Shown: positions 25,295-33,343 of the stretch, one piece after another
Layout of the letters: each line of letters opens with the position of its first letter
Numbering within the stretch: the first letter of the stretch is position 1
Assembly: GCA_902613475.1 (NCBI GenBank)
Contig: CACMHG010000017.1
Location: 1 to 38,411 of the forward strand
Direction of reading: 5' to 3'
DNA length: 38,411 bases
From: K189A clade bacterium
Lineage (GTDB): Bacteria > Pseudomonadota > Gammaproteobacteria > Pseudomonadales > Azotimanducaceae
Notes under the pieces: model-generated
What the model was told of the DNA's origin: nothing
The model's input: the letters and a program-made list of their open reading frames with translations, nothing else
The model's database searches: none
Translations under genes and position numbers: made by a program

Positions 25295-26770
25295 CTTCTC
25301 GCTTCCAAATAGCTGTTCAAGATCTGCGCGTCGGTCTTTTACGATCGCCACGAGAAAGTAAGATGCTGCGGAGACACACAAAGCTGGAAAGACTTCATGG
25401 ATAAAAACGTTATATCCCGAGGCAAGCCATACCAGCAGCGTTACGACTCCCGCAGCCATTGACGCGAGCACCGCTCCTGCACTGCCCTTAGACCAATAAA
25501 GCCCGAGCACTACGGCGGGCAAGAAACATACCGCATACAAACTTCCAGAGAATATGGTGAGCTGCAATATGTCCCCCGGCGGGTCTAGGGCGATAGCGGC
25601 AGCAAACACCGCCAGCGCCACCACCAGGCCTCGCGTCCAGCGCAGCGGTTCTATCAGATTTGTCTGATCCACTGAGCGAAAGGGCTGCAACAGATTTTTG
25701 TAGCCGGTCGAGGCGGCAACAAGCAGCACGCTATCTAAGGACGACATCGCCGCTGCGACGATGGCGACAAATAAAAAATCGCCGGCCCAGGGCGGAAAAA
25801 TCGACGCATCGTTGACCAGCAGCGGTACGACCAAATCCGTGTCCTGAACGTTATCCAAAAGCAGGTGGGCATAGACACCGATGGGATAGAGACAAAGCTG
25901 CACCACAGCCAAACCACCGATAGCCACCCACATGCCTGTGCGCAGGGCCTGTTGGTCTCTAAGTGCAAAAAATCGTGAGGTCTGTCTTGGGTCGACGATA
26001 AGCTTCAGGGAACCGGACAAGCTGATGCCAAGCAGCACGACGAAGGGTATGCCTCCGTTCAGTTCAAAGACAAAGGCGGTTTCCGGTGCCTTGGCGAGAT
26101 CGCCCAGTGCCGTAACGCCACCAGCCGCGTCGGTGACGAAGTAGAAGATCATCATCGCCCCAATGATCATTAGCACACCTTGCAGCGCATCGGTTCTAAC
26201 CACTGAGACAAATCCTCCGATGGAGGTGTAAAGCATAACCAGGATCAGCGCGAGGCCAATCGCAACCTCGTATGACACATCAAAAAACTGTCCAAACAGG
26301 TGACCGGCTCCTTTGAACACCGCCACCAAGTAGAGAATACTGCACATCATCACGACGAGAGCGGCGGCAATGCGCAGTGGATGTCGCTCTTGATCAGAAG
26401 CCGACAGAAACCGCGCAGCCAGAAAATCCGGCAGGGTTAAGGCATCGAAGTTGCGTGCAAGGGCCCGAGTTCTTGGGCCGATCCACCGCCAGGAGAGAAA
26501 GGTAAAGACAATTAGCATGACGGGCATGATCATCCAGGCCAGACCATACTCGTAACCCTTGCCTGCGTGACCGATATAGCTGTTGGTAGAGGCGAAGGTA
26601 GCGAAGAAAGACAGTCCGATTAACGGGCCAGACATGTTGCGATCACCGACGTAATAGCCGGATATCGATCGACTGGCACGAAGACCAGCGTGAGCATTGA
26701 CCACCAACGCCGCGGTATAGAGGCCCATTAGAGCCGCAGCCAGCCAGTGCTCAGCCAGCCAGCTGGTCAT
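25286..26770 (-). CDS. Sodium:solute symporter (SSS) family transporter
   Basis: A 494-residue, about 13-helix member of the sodium:solute symporter family. The first helix (about residues 7-25) is followed by the family-typical SGYYVGDRNMSGPLIGLSFFATFAS, with further signatures NSYIGHAGKGYEYGLAW, LVMLYTSIGGFVSVVRTDALQG and the C-terminal helix near VILGLYWSKGSAG. It imports a solute with Na+, which fits a marine organism. Substrate unknown. ATG 26770 is preceded by AAGGT. Overlaps the convergent serine hydrolase by 9 nt; the desaturase gene lies 39 nt upstream on the same strand. Confidence 0.92.
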   Translation of the reverse strand: MTSWLAEHWLAAALMGLYTAALVVNAHAGLRASRSISGYYVGDRNMSGPLIGLSFFATFASTNSYIGHAGKGYEYGLAWMIMPVMLIVFTFLSWRWIGPRTRALARNFDALTLPDFLAARFLSASDQERHPLRIAAALVVMMCSILYLVAVFKGAGHLFGQFFDVSYEVAIGLALILVMLYTSIGGFVSVVRTDALQGVLMIIGAMMIFYFVTDAAGGVTALGDLAKAPETAFVFELNGGIPFVVLLGISLSGSLKLIVDPRQTSRFFALRDQQALRTGMWVAIGGLAVVQLCLYPIGVYAHLLLDNVQDTDLVVPLLVNDASIFPPWAGDFLFVAIVAAAMSSLDSVLLVAASTGYKNLLQPFRSVDQTNLIEPLRWTRGLVVALAVFAAAIALDPPGDILQLTIFSGSLYAVCFLPAVVLGLYWSKGSAGAVLASMAAGVVTLLVWLASGYNVFIHEVFPALCVSAASYFLVAIVKDRRADLEQLFGSEKLI

Positions 26771-26809
26771 ACCTTAAAAACAACCCGGTCTACGCGTCGT
26801 TCGCCCTGA

Positions 26810-28057
26810 TCAGGCGTAGACTTCGGCGTGATAGCGAAGACGCTCCACTGCTTGGTAAAACGCTTGCTTGCGCTTGGCCACCGCCTGCTGTGCTTGCTCC
26901 AGCTCACGCAGAATTTCTTGGCGCCCAGCCTCAGCACGCTGTAATAGCTTGGACTGCTTTTTCAGTCTTTCCACATGAGCAAGTCCTTCTACCCAATCCT
27001 GCTTCAAGGATAGCGCCGTTTTTTCCAGTTGCTCACGCAACGCTGCTGCTTCGCGAGAAATGGGCTCGAACAAACCCACTTCCTCTAGCTTACGCTGGGC
27101 AATAATCTCGGCCTCTTCGTGCTTAGACGCCCTGTTTAAACCACGTACCAAACCAAGAACGCGTAGCGCCAATATGCCGTAGCGCGTGGGGTCGAGCAGC
27201 CATCCACTCACACCAAAGCCGTTTCGGTAATCCCGAGGGTAGTCGTGATGGTCACCGTGGTGATTGCCTTCTCCCAGGGGTCCAAGCCAGATGTAGTTGT
27301 TGCTGGCGGAGCTTTTTATCCCCGGCGTGAGGCCCCACATGTGCGTGACGCTGTTGACCGTCCATGTGTTGTGCTGAACGACAACGGTGCCCAGCATTGA
27401 TCCAGCCGCTAAGGCAAACAGACCTGTGAAGCCGCCCAGGGCGTATCCCAACCCCATCGGGAAGAAGAAAATCCAAAAGGTGGTCAAAAGGCCATACCAG
27501 CGGTCTTGCCACATGATCACGGCATGTCGTTTTGCTCCGTGGGAACGTCGATATTCCTCGGTTTCAGGATGGTCATATAGGTGCGTAAGGGTATGCGACC
27601 ACAGGAAATTACGCAGACTATCCGGGAACCAGGTGGCGCTGTAGGGATCTAGCTCTTTTTTGCCGTGACGATCTACGCCGTGGTGCAGCGAGTGATTAGC
27701 TGCCCAACGCTTGACGCTACCCTGGACGCTGAATATTTGACCAAACACGTTGAAGAAAAGATGCACCGGCAGGCTGACATGCTTCACAGCGTTATGGGTT
27801 ATGAGCCTATGGCTATAGAGCGTTGTTGACAGAGAGCCCAATAAAAAATGTGCGATCAGCCAGACGGTGCCCGCCCACATCCAATCAGCAGGGGCTGATG
27901 TGTACAGCCAGAACCCTAATACCAGTGCCGCCGTATGTACGCCTGCGATGAATACGCAGATACCCGGTGCCAGAGAGAAGCCGTTTGCCTTCAACTCTGT
28001 AAAATTCTTGTAGATTGGCTTGTCTCGCTCAGACGCTGTCGTTGCATCCAACTTCAT
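26810..28057 (-). CDS. Acyl-CoA desaturase with C-terminal coiled coil
   Basis: A 415-residue membrane di-iron desaturase. The three histidine boxes are HRLITH (83-88), HSLHH (122-126) and HHGDHH (266-271), with the added conserved His in NSVTHMWG (about 239). Transmembrane segments lie near 31-52 and 62-80, with two more between the second and third boxes. The enzyme inserts a double bond in an acyl chain using O2 and electron donors. The last ~110 residues, from about 305, are charged, helical and heptad-like (EEAEIIAQRKLEEV and RLKKQSKLLQRAEAG). I chose ATG 28057, with GGAGG ten bases upstream; the longer frame to 28243 is a basic, unlikely extension. Confidence 0.92.
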   Translation of the reverse strand: MKLDATTASERDKPIYKNFTELKANGFSLAPGICVFIAGVHTAALVLGFWLYTSAPADWMWAGTVWLIAHFLLGSLSTTLYSHRLITHNAVKHVSLPVHLFFNVFGQIFSVQGSVKRWAANHSLHHGVDRHGKKELDPYSATWFPDSLRNFLWSHTLTHLYDHPETEEYRRSHGAKRHAVIMWQDRWYGLLTTFWIFFFPMGLGYALGGFTGLFALAAGSMLGTVVVQHNTWTVNSVTHMWGLTPGIKSSASNNYIWLGPLGEGNHHGDHHDYPRDYRNGFGVSGWLLDPTRYGILALRVLGLVRGLNRASKHEEAEIIAQRKLEEVGLFEPISREAAALREQLEKTALSLKQDWVEGLAHVERLKKQSKLLQRAEAGRQEILRELEQAQQAVAKRKQAFYQAVERLRYHAEVYA

Positions 28058-28263
28058 TGTCGCTTTGCCTCCATGGCTGACTTGTCTCGCAACTCGTGCC
28101 TGATCTCTGCCCTGCTTCGACGCGAAGTTTCTTCGTAAGCGCGGCATTGTGCGGTAACTTCCCGCCAGATGCACGGTCTTTGAAGGTCGCAAATTGCTGG
28201 ACTTTTTGACCAATTCACGACCAAGATCATCCGCTCTATTCACCGAGGACTGGGGTAACTGCC

Positions 28264-28431
28264 GTGCTAAAACTGCTAGTTTCCTTCGCGCTTGTGATTA
28301 TTGGATTAGCGGCCTCGACATTGATCTTCAATCGTCCTTTCCAGGCGTCTTCTACGACCACCCGGCGAGTATTGCTGATCCTGTGTATAGGTTGTGTCGC
28401 TGCCGGGCTCCTTGCCATAGCCCTGTTTTGA
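28264..28431 (+). CDS. Small two-TM membrane protein (hypothetical)
   Basis: A 55-residue open frame from GTG 28264 to TGA 28431 with two hydrophobic segments, about residues 3-21 (KLLVSFALVIIGLAASTL) and 36-54 (VLLILCIGCVAAGLLAIAL), joined by a short polar loop with RRV. GGGG lies eight bases upstream. It lies 37 nt before the dioxygenase gene on the same strand, with which it may be co-transcribed. It is too regular in its helix-turn-helix hydrophobicity for chance, but no family is recognised and expression is unproven. Confidence 0.55.
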   Translation: MLKLLVSFALVIIGLAASTLIFNRPFQASSTTTRRVLLILCIGCVAAGLLAIALF

Positions 28432-28468
28432 CCCTAGCTTGCCCTAACCCCACTGACCGTCACTATCT

Positions 28469-29314
28469 ATGTCGAAAATTTGTGTCACAGCACATGCGAA
28501 TGATTTCGCTGCCTGCGTCACTGGCATTGATTTGACGCAACCCGTCACCGGCGTGCTATCCGACCAGTTGCGAGCGCAGTGGCTGCGTTATCAGGTTCTG
28601 TATTTTCCTGATCAGCCCATGACTCATGGCGATCTGGAACGGTTCACCGAGTCACTGGGTCCCTTTGGACACGATCCTTACATCTCGCCGGTACCCGGGC
28701 ACCCCAATATTTTAGAAGTGCGCCACGAGCCCGACGAGGCCGCCATACCGTTTGGCAGCAGTTGGCACTCGGACTGGTCATTCCAAGCGGCCCCACCGAA
28801 CGCTACCGTTCTCCACGCCAAGGTGGTGCCACCAATTGGCGGTGGCACACACTTCGCCGATGGCGTTCGAGCTTTTGAGACCCTACCCCAGGCCCTACGT
28901 CGAGCAATAGAAGGCCGAAGAGCCGTTCATAGCGCGCGGCGTCCCTATAGCCATGAGGGATATCGCGCGGGTGGCAAGCGGACGAGTATGAGAATCACCC
29001 CAAGCGACGATGCGTGGCAGACCCAGTGCCATCCCATTATCAGAACGCATCCTGAATCTGGGCGACAATCGTTATTCTTAAACCCCGTTTATACGCTTGG
29101 CATAGAAGGCATGGATGCGGATGAGAGCAGTCAAATTCTGCAGGAACTTTTCGAGCATATGCTGCAGCCCGACTTTGTATACCAACACCGCTGGACAGAA
29201 AACATGCTGGTGCTCTGGGACAATCGCACGGTCATGCACAGTGCACAGGGCGGTTATTCGGGCTATCGTCGCGTCATGCATCGCACCACGGTCGCGGGTT
29301 CGGTGCCTGTTTAG
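28469..29314 (+). CDS. TauD/TfdA-family Fe(II)/2-oxoglutarate dioxygenase
   Basis: A 281-residue member of the taurine/alpha-ketoglutarate dioxygenase family, which uses Fe(II), O2 and 2-oxoglutarate to hydroxylate a substrate. The facial-triad ligands are His100 and Asp102 in WHSDWSF and His257 in TVMHSA; Arg272 in MHRTTV is placed to hold the 2-oxoglutarate carboxylate. No strong Shine-Dalgarno precedes ATG 28469, and translation may depend on the small gene upstream. The HIT protein follows with a 12-nt gap. Substrate unknown; taurine, sulphonate and quaternary-amine enzymes share this pattern. Confidence 0.9.
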   Translation: MSKICVTAHANDFAACVTGIDLTQPVTGVLSDQLRAQWLRYQVLYFPDQPMTHGDLERFTESLGPFGHDPYISPVPGHPNILEVRHEPDEAAIPFGSSWHSDWSFQAAPPNATVLHAKVVPPIGGGTHFADGVRAFETLPQALRRAIEGRRAVHSARRPYSHEGYRAGGKRTSMRITPSDDAWQTQCHPIIRTHPESGRQSLFLNPVYTLGIEGMDADESSQILQELFEHMLQPDFVYQHRWTENMLVLWDNRTVMHSAQGGYSGYRRVMHRTTVAGSVPV

Positions 29315-29326
29315 TCGAGGTTACTT

Positions 29327-29737
29327 ATGGACGGTTTTGCACTTCACCCACAGCTGGCCAAGGACACCGTTTTGATTGGTCACCTAGCGGGCAGTCAGCT
29401 CCTTTTGATGAACGATGCCCGTTTTCCTTGGCTGATATTGGTGCCGGCGCATGGTGACCTGCAGGAGCTACACGAGCTGGCCGAGGCTTCCTTTACCGAG
29501 GTGACCCAGGGCATTAAGCAGATTAGCGAAAAGCTGCAGCGATTGACCGATGCTCCGAAAATGAATATCGCGGCCTTGGGTAACCAAGTCCCTCAGCTGC
29601 ATATTCATATCATTGCCCGACGTCACGACGACCCGGCCTGGCCAGGGCCGGTTTGGGGGGTTGGCGACCCGCTGCCTTACAGTGAGGACGAGCAAAAAGT
29701 ATTGATCGAAACCCTGCAGGAGCAGCTCCTAGACTGA
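29327..29737 (+). CDS. HIT-domain protein
   Basis: A 136-residue histidine-triad nucleotide-binding protein, of the group that hydrolyses or binds dinucleoside polyphosphates and AMP conjugates. The active motif is QLHIHIIAR: two of the three triad His residues are present, the third is Ile, as is common in this bacterial subgroup where AWPGPVWG follows. GAGG is six bases before the ATG. It begins 12 nt after the dioxygenase and is probably co-transcribed with it. Function in this setting is unknown. Confidence 0.88.
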   Translation: MDGFALHPQLAKDTVLIGHLAGSQLLLMNDARFPWLILVPAHGDLQELHELAEASFTEVTQGIKQISEKLQRLTDAPKMNIAALGNQVPQLHIHIIARRHDDPAWPGPVWGVGDPLPYSEDEQKVLIETLQEQLLD

Positions 29738-29771
29738 CGAATGCCGCAGTCGTTTTGCGGTCAGGGGTGCT

Positions 29772-30392
29772 TCAGGGCGTGGGGATATCGTTCACAAACA
29801 TGGGCTGATGGTATCCGCGAGACACAGCCTGACGCGCGGCAATTGCCTCGTACCAGCGACGTATGTTCACAAACTCAACCAGGTCAATGCCCTGCCACTC
29901 AAACCGCGAGACCCAGGGCCAAATCGCCATATCAGCGATGGAATAACTGCCGGATAAGTACTCTTCGGCTTTGAGACGCTTATCGAGCACGCCGTAAAGA
30001 CGCAGCGCCTCGTTGAAGAATCGTTCTTCAGCATAGACCGACTTACCAGCGTTGTACTTTTTGAAGTAGTGCACCTGCCCAAGCATGGGGCCTAGTCCGC
30101 CCATCTGCCACATCAACCACTGCAGGGTGGTGTAGCGCTCATCACCCCAGAAGCTAGCGCACTTATCCGCCAAATAAATAAGAATGGCACCGGACTCCAT
30201 AATCGACTGATCAGTGTCGTGGTCGACCAGTGCTGGGATTTTATTATTCGGCGAAATCGCCAAAAACTCGGGCTTGAACTGCTCTTGTTCCTGCAAATTT
30301 ACCGCATGGCAGCGATACTCGAGATCCATTTCCTCGAGGGCGATAGAAACCTTACGGCCGTTCGGAGTTGGCCACGTGTATAGATCGATCAT
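29772..30392 (-). CDS. YfcG/Ure2p-like glutathione S-transferase
   Basis: A 206-residue GST of the Ure2p/YfcG type, which has disulfide-bond oxidoreductase activity with glutathione in E. coli. The N-terminal TPNGRKVSIALEE contains Asn11, the family active-site Asn that replaces Tyr/Ser/Cys. SPNNKIPALVD gives the cis-Pro and ESGAILIYLA the gamma-Glu contact. The C-terminal helical domain begins near DERYTTLQWLMWQMGGLGPMLGQ, a strong family marker. AAGGA lies eight bases upstream of ATG 30392. Divergent from the alpha/beta hydrolase; a second GST of another class lies at 23258. Confidence 0.9.
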   Translation of the reverse strand: MIDLYTWPTPNGRKVSIALEEMDLEYRCHAVNLQEQEQFKPEFLAISPNNKIPALVDHDTDQSIMESGAILIYLADKCASFWGDERYTTLQWLMWQMGGLGPMLGQVHYFKKYNAGKSVYAEERFFNEALRLYGVLDKRLKAEEYLSGSYSIADMAIWPWVSRFEWQGIDLVEFVNIRRWYEAIAARQAVSRGYHQPMFVNDIPTP

Positions 30393-30479
30393 TGGGCGTT
30401 CCTTACTGCGTCAACATATGCGCGACGAGAGTGGCAAATTAACGCACACTCGGCTTTCGCAACAGTCGCTGGCATTGCC

Positions 30480-31118
30480 ATGTCAAATACCACCCAAACA
30501 ATGGTCCAGGGCCCAGCTGGCAATCTTGAAGTAATGCTAAGCGAACCTAGTAGCAACATTGATGGTGTTGCAGTGCTTTGTCACCCCCACCCGCTGTATG
30601 GCGGCAGCATGCACGATAGCGTACTGAACATTGCTGCATTAGCATTGCTGCAGCAGCATATTGCCGTCGCGCGATTCAACTTTCGGGGTGTTGGCAACAG
30701 TCAAGGAATCAGCGGCCGAAGCACTGAGCAAGAGAAATCCCTGCAATCTTACGAGCCACCAGAGGTCGGCGATCTACTGGCCGTAGCCCAATGGGCCCAG
30801 GCGCATTTCTCGCTATCTAGGCTGATATACGCCGGGTATTCCTTCGGTTCTCATGTTCTTTGGCAGACGCTATCGCAGATAAACTGCGATAAAGCCCTTC
30901 TGATCGCACCACCCTCTGCTGTTATGCGTTATGCCGAGCAGGACGTGACATCCTCAACGAGCGTCCACGTTGTATGGTGCCAAGGCGATGACCTTGTTGA
31001 TCCAACGCCTTTTACCTCGAATCAAAGCATCGTCACTACAGAACTGACCGAGGGCGACCATTTCTTTACCGGCCATGCCGCGAACCTAGCAGGTGCGGTT
31101 AGCTCGATGCTCGGTTAA
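30480..31118 (+). CDS. Alpha/beta hydrolase, small Tex30-like group
   Basis: A 212-residue alpha/beta hydrolase of the short bacterial group with the CHPHPLYGGSMHDSV signature near the N terminus, in which the HPHP loop holds the oxyanion. RFNFRGVGNSQG is a typical strand-loop, and the nucleophile is Ser121 in GYSFGS. The acid lies in CQGDDLVDP and the His in EGDHFFTG. No clear ribosome site precedes ATG 30480. Convergent with the next alpha/beta hydrolase, 6 nt apart. Function of the group is poorly known. Confidence 0.82.
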   Translation: MSNTTQTMVQGPAGNLEVMLSEPSSNIDGVAVLCHPHPLYGGSMHDSVLNIAALALLQQHIAVARFNFRGVGNSQGISGRSTEQEKSLQSYEPPEVGDLLAVAQWAQAHFSLSRLIYAGYSFGSHVLWQTLSQINCDKALLIAPPSAVMRYAEQDVTSSTSVHVVWCQGDDLVDPTPFTSNQSIVTTELTEGDHFFTGHAANLAGAVSSMLG

Positions 31119-31124
31119 CGGTCT

Positions 31125-31919
31125 CTAGCCGCGAACAAAACCCGACATCGCATCCAGCACTTGATTGGGTTGTTCGCTCATCATCACGTGGCCGCAGCCC
31201 TGAAGATGTACGAGCTCACTGACCTTAAGCAGGTCAGCAACGGCCATGCCCGCCCTTGGCGGCGTCATCTTGTCTTGATCCCCGGTAATGATCAGCGTCG
31301 GTGTATGAATGGCATCGTAGTGTTCGGTGCTAAAGCCGTCGCAGGCAGAGAAGTCCTTAAAGTAGACGTCGTCGGCCATTCTCTCCAGCAGCCGCTCGCC
31401 CATGTGCAAATTCGACGTGCCAGGGTTGTCACTGGCGCCCAGCAGACTACGCTGACTGTGACTCCAGGTATTGGCCATGTCGATGGCTGCGTGGTCGTTA
31501 TCCTGTGCCGCGTCCAGCAACACATCGGCAACGGGCATGGGGGCAGAGGTGCCAAGCAACACAAGTTTGTCCGCAAGGTCAGCGAAGCGAGCCGCCAAAC
31601 TTAGGCAAATTAGGGTCCCCATACTGTGACCTACCAAGGTGATACTGGACGCATCGTGACACGTAGCACCGATGACTCCGCGCAGCCAATCCGCCATGGC
31701 ATCAACATTGTCCAAGGCCGGCCCATCCGTTTTGCCGTGACCGGGCAAATCTAGTGCTATTACCCGAAAACCGTGACGGGCGAAGTAACGGGCCTGCATC
31801 ACCCAAACCGTATGATCCATGCCTGCGCCGTGAATGAAGTAAATAGCCGGCGCATCCGCTTCCGGGTGCCCGCTGCCACTGCTGTAGCCGATGCTTGTAC
31901 CATTAATATCAATCTTCAA
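31125..31919 (-). CDS. Alpha/beta hydrolase, coupled to metY
   Basis: A 264-residue alpha/beta hydrolase. An IHGAGM oxyanion turn (about 29-34), DLPGHGKTDG, nucleophile Ser99 in GHSMG, the acid in TGDQDKMTPP and the His in GCGHVMM give a complete triad. It starts with TTG at 31919 overlapping the metY stop as TTGA, with GGAGG seven bases upstream, so translational coupling is very likely. Esterase, lactonase and homoserine-ester-related activities all fit; pairing with metY might mean acyl-thioester or lactone turnover (inference). Confidence 0.85.
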   Translation of the reverse strand: MKIDINGTSIGYSSGSGHPEADAPAIYFIHGAGMDHTVWVMQARYFARHGFRVIALDLPGHGKTDGPALDNVDAMADWLRGVIGATCHDASSITLVGHSMGTLICLSLAARFADLADKLVLLGTSAPMPVADVLLDAAQDNDHAAIDMANTWSHSQRSLLGASDNPGTSNLHMGERLLERMADDVYFKDFSACDGFSTEHYDAIHTPTLIITGDQDKMTPPRAGMAVADLLKVSELVHLQGCGHVMMSEQPNQVLDAMSGFVRG

Positions 31920-33274
31920 GAGACAGCCTCCAGCGGTTTAGCGACTTGGCTTGCGCGCTGTTTGTTCAGCTTTTCCACTGCCCGAAGGCCGCCTTTCAAA
32001 TCGTTGATGAGGTCCTTCGAGTCTTCAAGGCCGATACTCAGGCGCACCAGGCCCGGTCCGATACCTGCAGCGCGAAGACTGGCTTCGTCGACGCGGTGAT
32101 GTGTCGTGCTCGCCGGATGAATAACAAGCGACTTCGCATCACCCACATTCGCTAGGTGAGAAAATACGTTGAGGCCTTCGATGAAGGCTCGGCCTGCCTC
32201 GCGACCGTCTTTTAACTCAAAGCTGAATACCGCCCCACAACCCTTGGGCAACATAGTTTGCGCGAGCTCGTAATCCGGGTGGCTCGGCAAACCTGGGTAG
32301 GAAACCGATGCAACTAAGTCGTGCTGCTCAAGGTAGGTGGCAACTTCCAGAGCGTTAGCCACATGTTTTTGCATGCGCAAAGGCAGAGTCTCCAAACCCT
32401 GAAGAATCTGAAAAGCTGTCATCGGCGCCATGCAGGCACCGAAATCACGAATACCTTCCTTCCGCGCACGCGTAATAAAGGCGGCTGGGCCGAACTCATC
32501 GGCGAAGACCAAGTCGTGAAACCCCACATAGGGCTCACTGAGGGTTGGAAACTTATCGCTGCTCTGCCAATCAAAGGTGCCGCCATCGACGACGACGCCA
32601 CCGACCACGACACCGTGGCCGCTTAAAAATTTGGTGGCTGAATGCACAACCAGATCCGCCCCTAACTCGATGGGCTGGCAGAGATAGGGGGTGACAAAGG
32701 TGGCATCGATCAGCAGGGGTAGGTGATGCGAGTGAGCCAGCTCTGACAGCGACGGAATATCCAGCACTTCCAGCCCGGGATTTCCCAGCACCTCGCCGAA
32801 GATGAGCTTAGTGTTTGGCTGGATCGCCCCGGCGAAGGCAGAAATGTCGCGGGGGTCAACAAAGGTGGTTGAGATACCAAAACGTGAAAGCGTGTACTCG
32901 AGCAAATTATGCGTGCCGCCATATACCGAGCGCGATGACACGATGTGATCACCAGCGCTGAGAATGGTCGTGATGGCCAAATGCAGAGCGGCCTGACCAC
33001 TGGCCGTCACAACGGAACCCACGCCATGATCGAGCGCAGCCATGCGCTCTTCGAGTACCGCGTTAGTGGGGTTAGACAGACGCGAGTAGACATGTCCCGC
33101 CCGCTCAATGTTAAACAGACCTGCAGCCGCATCGGAGTCAGGAAAAACAAAGGCGGCACTTTGATAAATGGGTGTGGCCCTAGCACCAGTGGTCGGGTCC
33201 GGTACCTGACCGGCGTGCAGAGACAGCGTATCGAACCCCATACCTTGCGGGCTGCGGTGTTTGGAATCAGTCAT
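31916..33274 (-). CDS. metY: O-acetylhomoserine sulfhydrylase (MetY-like)
   Basis: A 452-residue PLP-dependent gamma-family enzyme of the MetY type, which forms homocysteine or methionine precursors from O-acetyl-homoserine and sulfide. The N-terminal TLSLHAGQVPDPTTGARATPIYQSAAF is the family start. PLP contacts VYSRLSNPTN, ASGQAALHLA and the Schiff-base Lys215 in HSATKFLSGHG are visible. The length (about 430-450) matches MetY rather than the shorter MetB/MetC. AAGGA lies before the ATG. Substrate preference (acetyl or succinyl) needs assay. Its stop overlaps the TTG start of the downstream alpha/beta hydrolase. Confidence 0.93.
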   Translation of the reverse strand: MTDSKHRSPQGMGFDTLSLHAGQVPDPTTGARATPIYQSAAFVFPDSDAAAGLFNIERAGHVYSRLSNPTNAVLEERMAALDHGVGSVVTASGQAALHLAITTILSAGDHIVSSRSVYGGTHNLLEYTLSRFGISTTFVDPRDISAFAGAIQPNTKLIFGEVLGNPGLEVLDIPSLSELAHSHHLPLLIDATFVTPYLCQPIELGADLVVHSATKFLSGHGVVVGGVVVDGGTFDWQSSDKFPTLSEPYVGFHDLVFADEFGPAAFITRARKEGIRDFGACMAPMTAFQILQGLETLPLRMQKHVANALEVATYLEQHDLVASVSYPGLPSHPDYELAQTMLPKGCGAVFSFELKDGREAGRAFIEGLNVFSHLANVGDAKSLVIHPASTTHHRVDEASLRAAGIGPGLVRLSIGLEDSKDLINDLKGGLRAVEKLNKQRASQVAKPLEAVS

Positions 33275-33343
33275 ATTGTTTCCTTCTTTACAGGCGTTTT
33301 TTGTTCGACCGTTATACGTTTTGGGAGCTTGCTGAGAGGCCGG

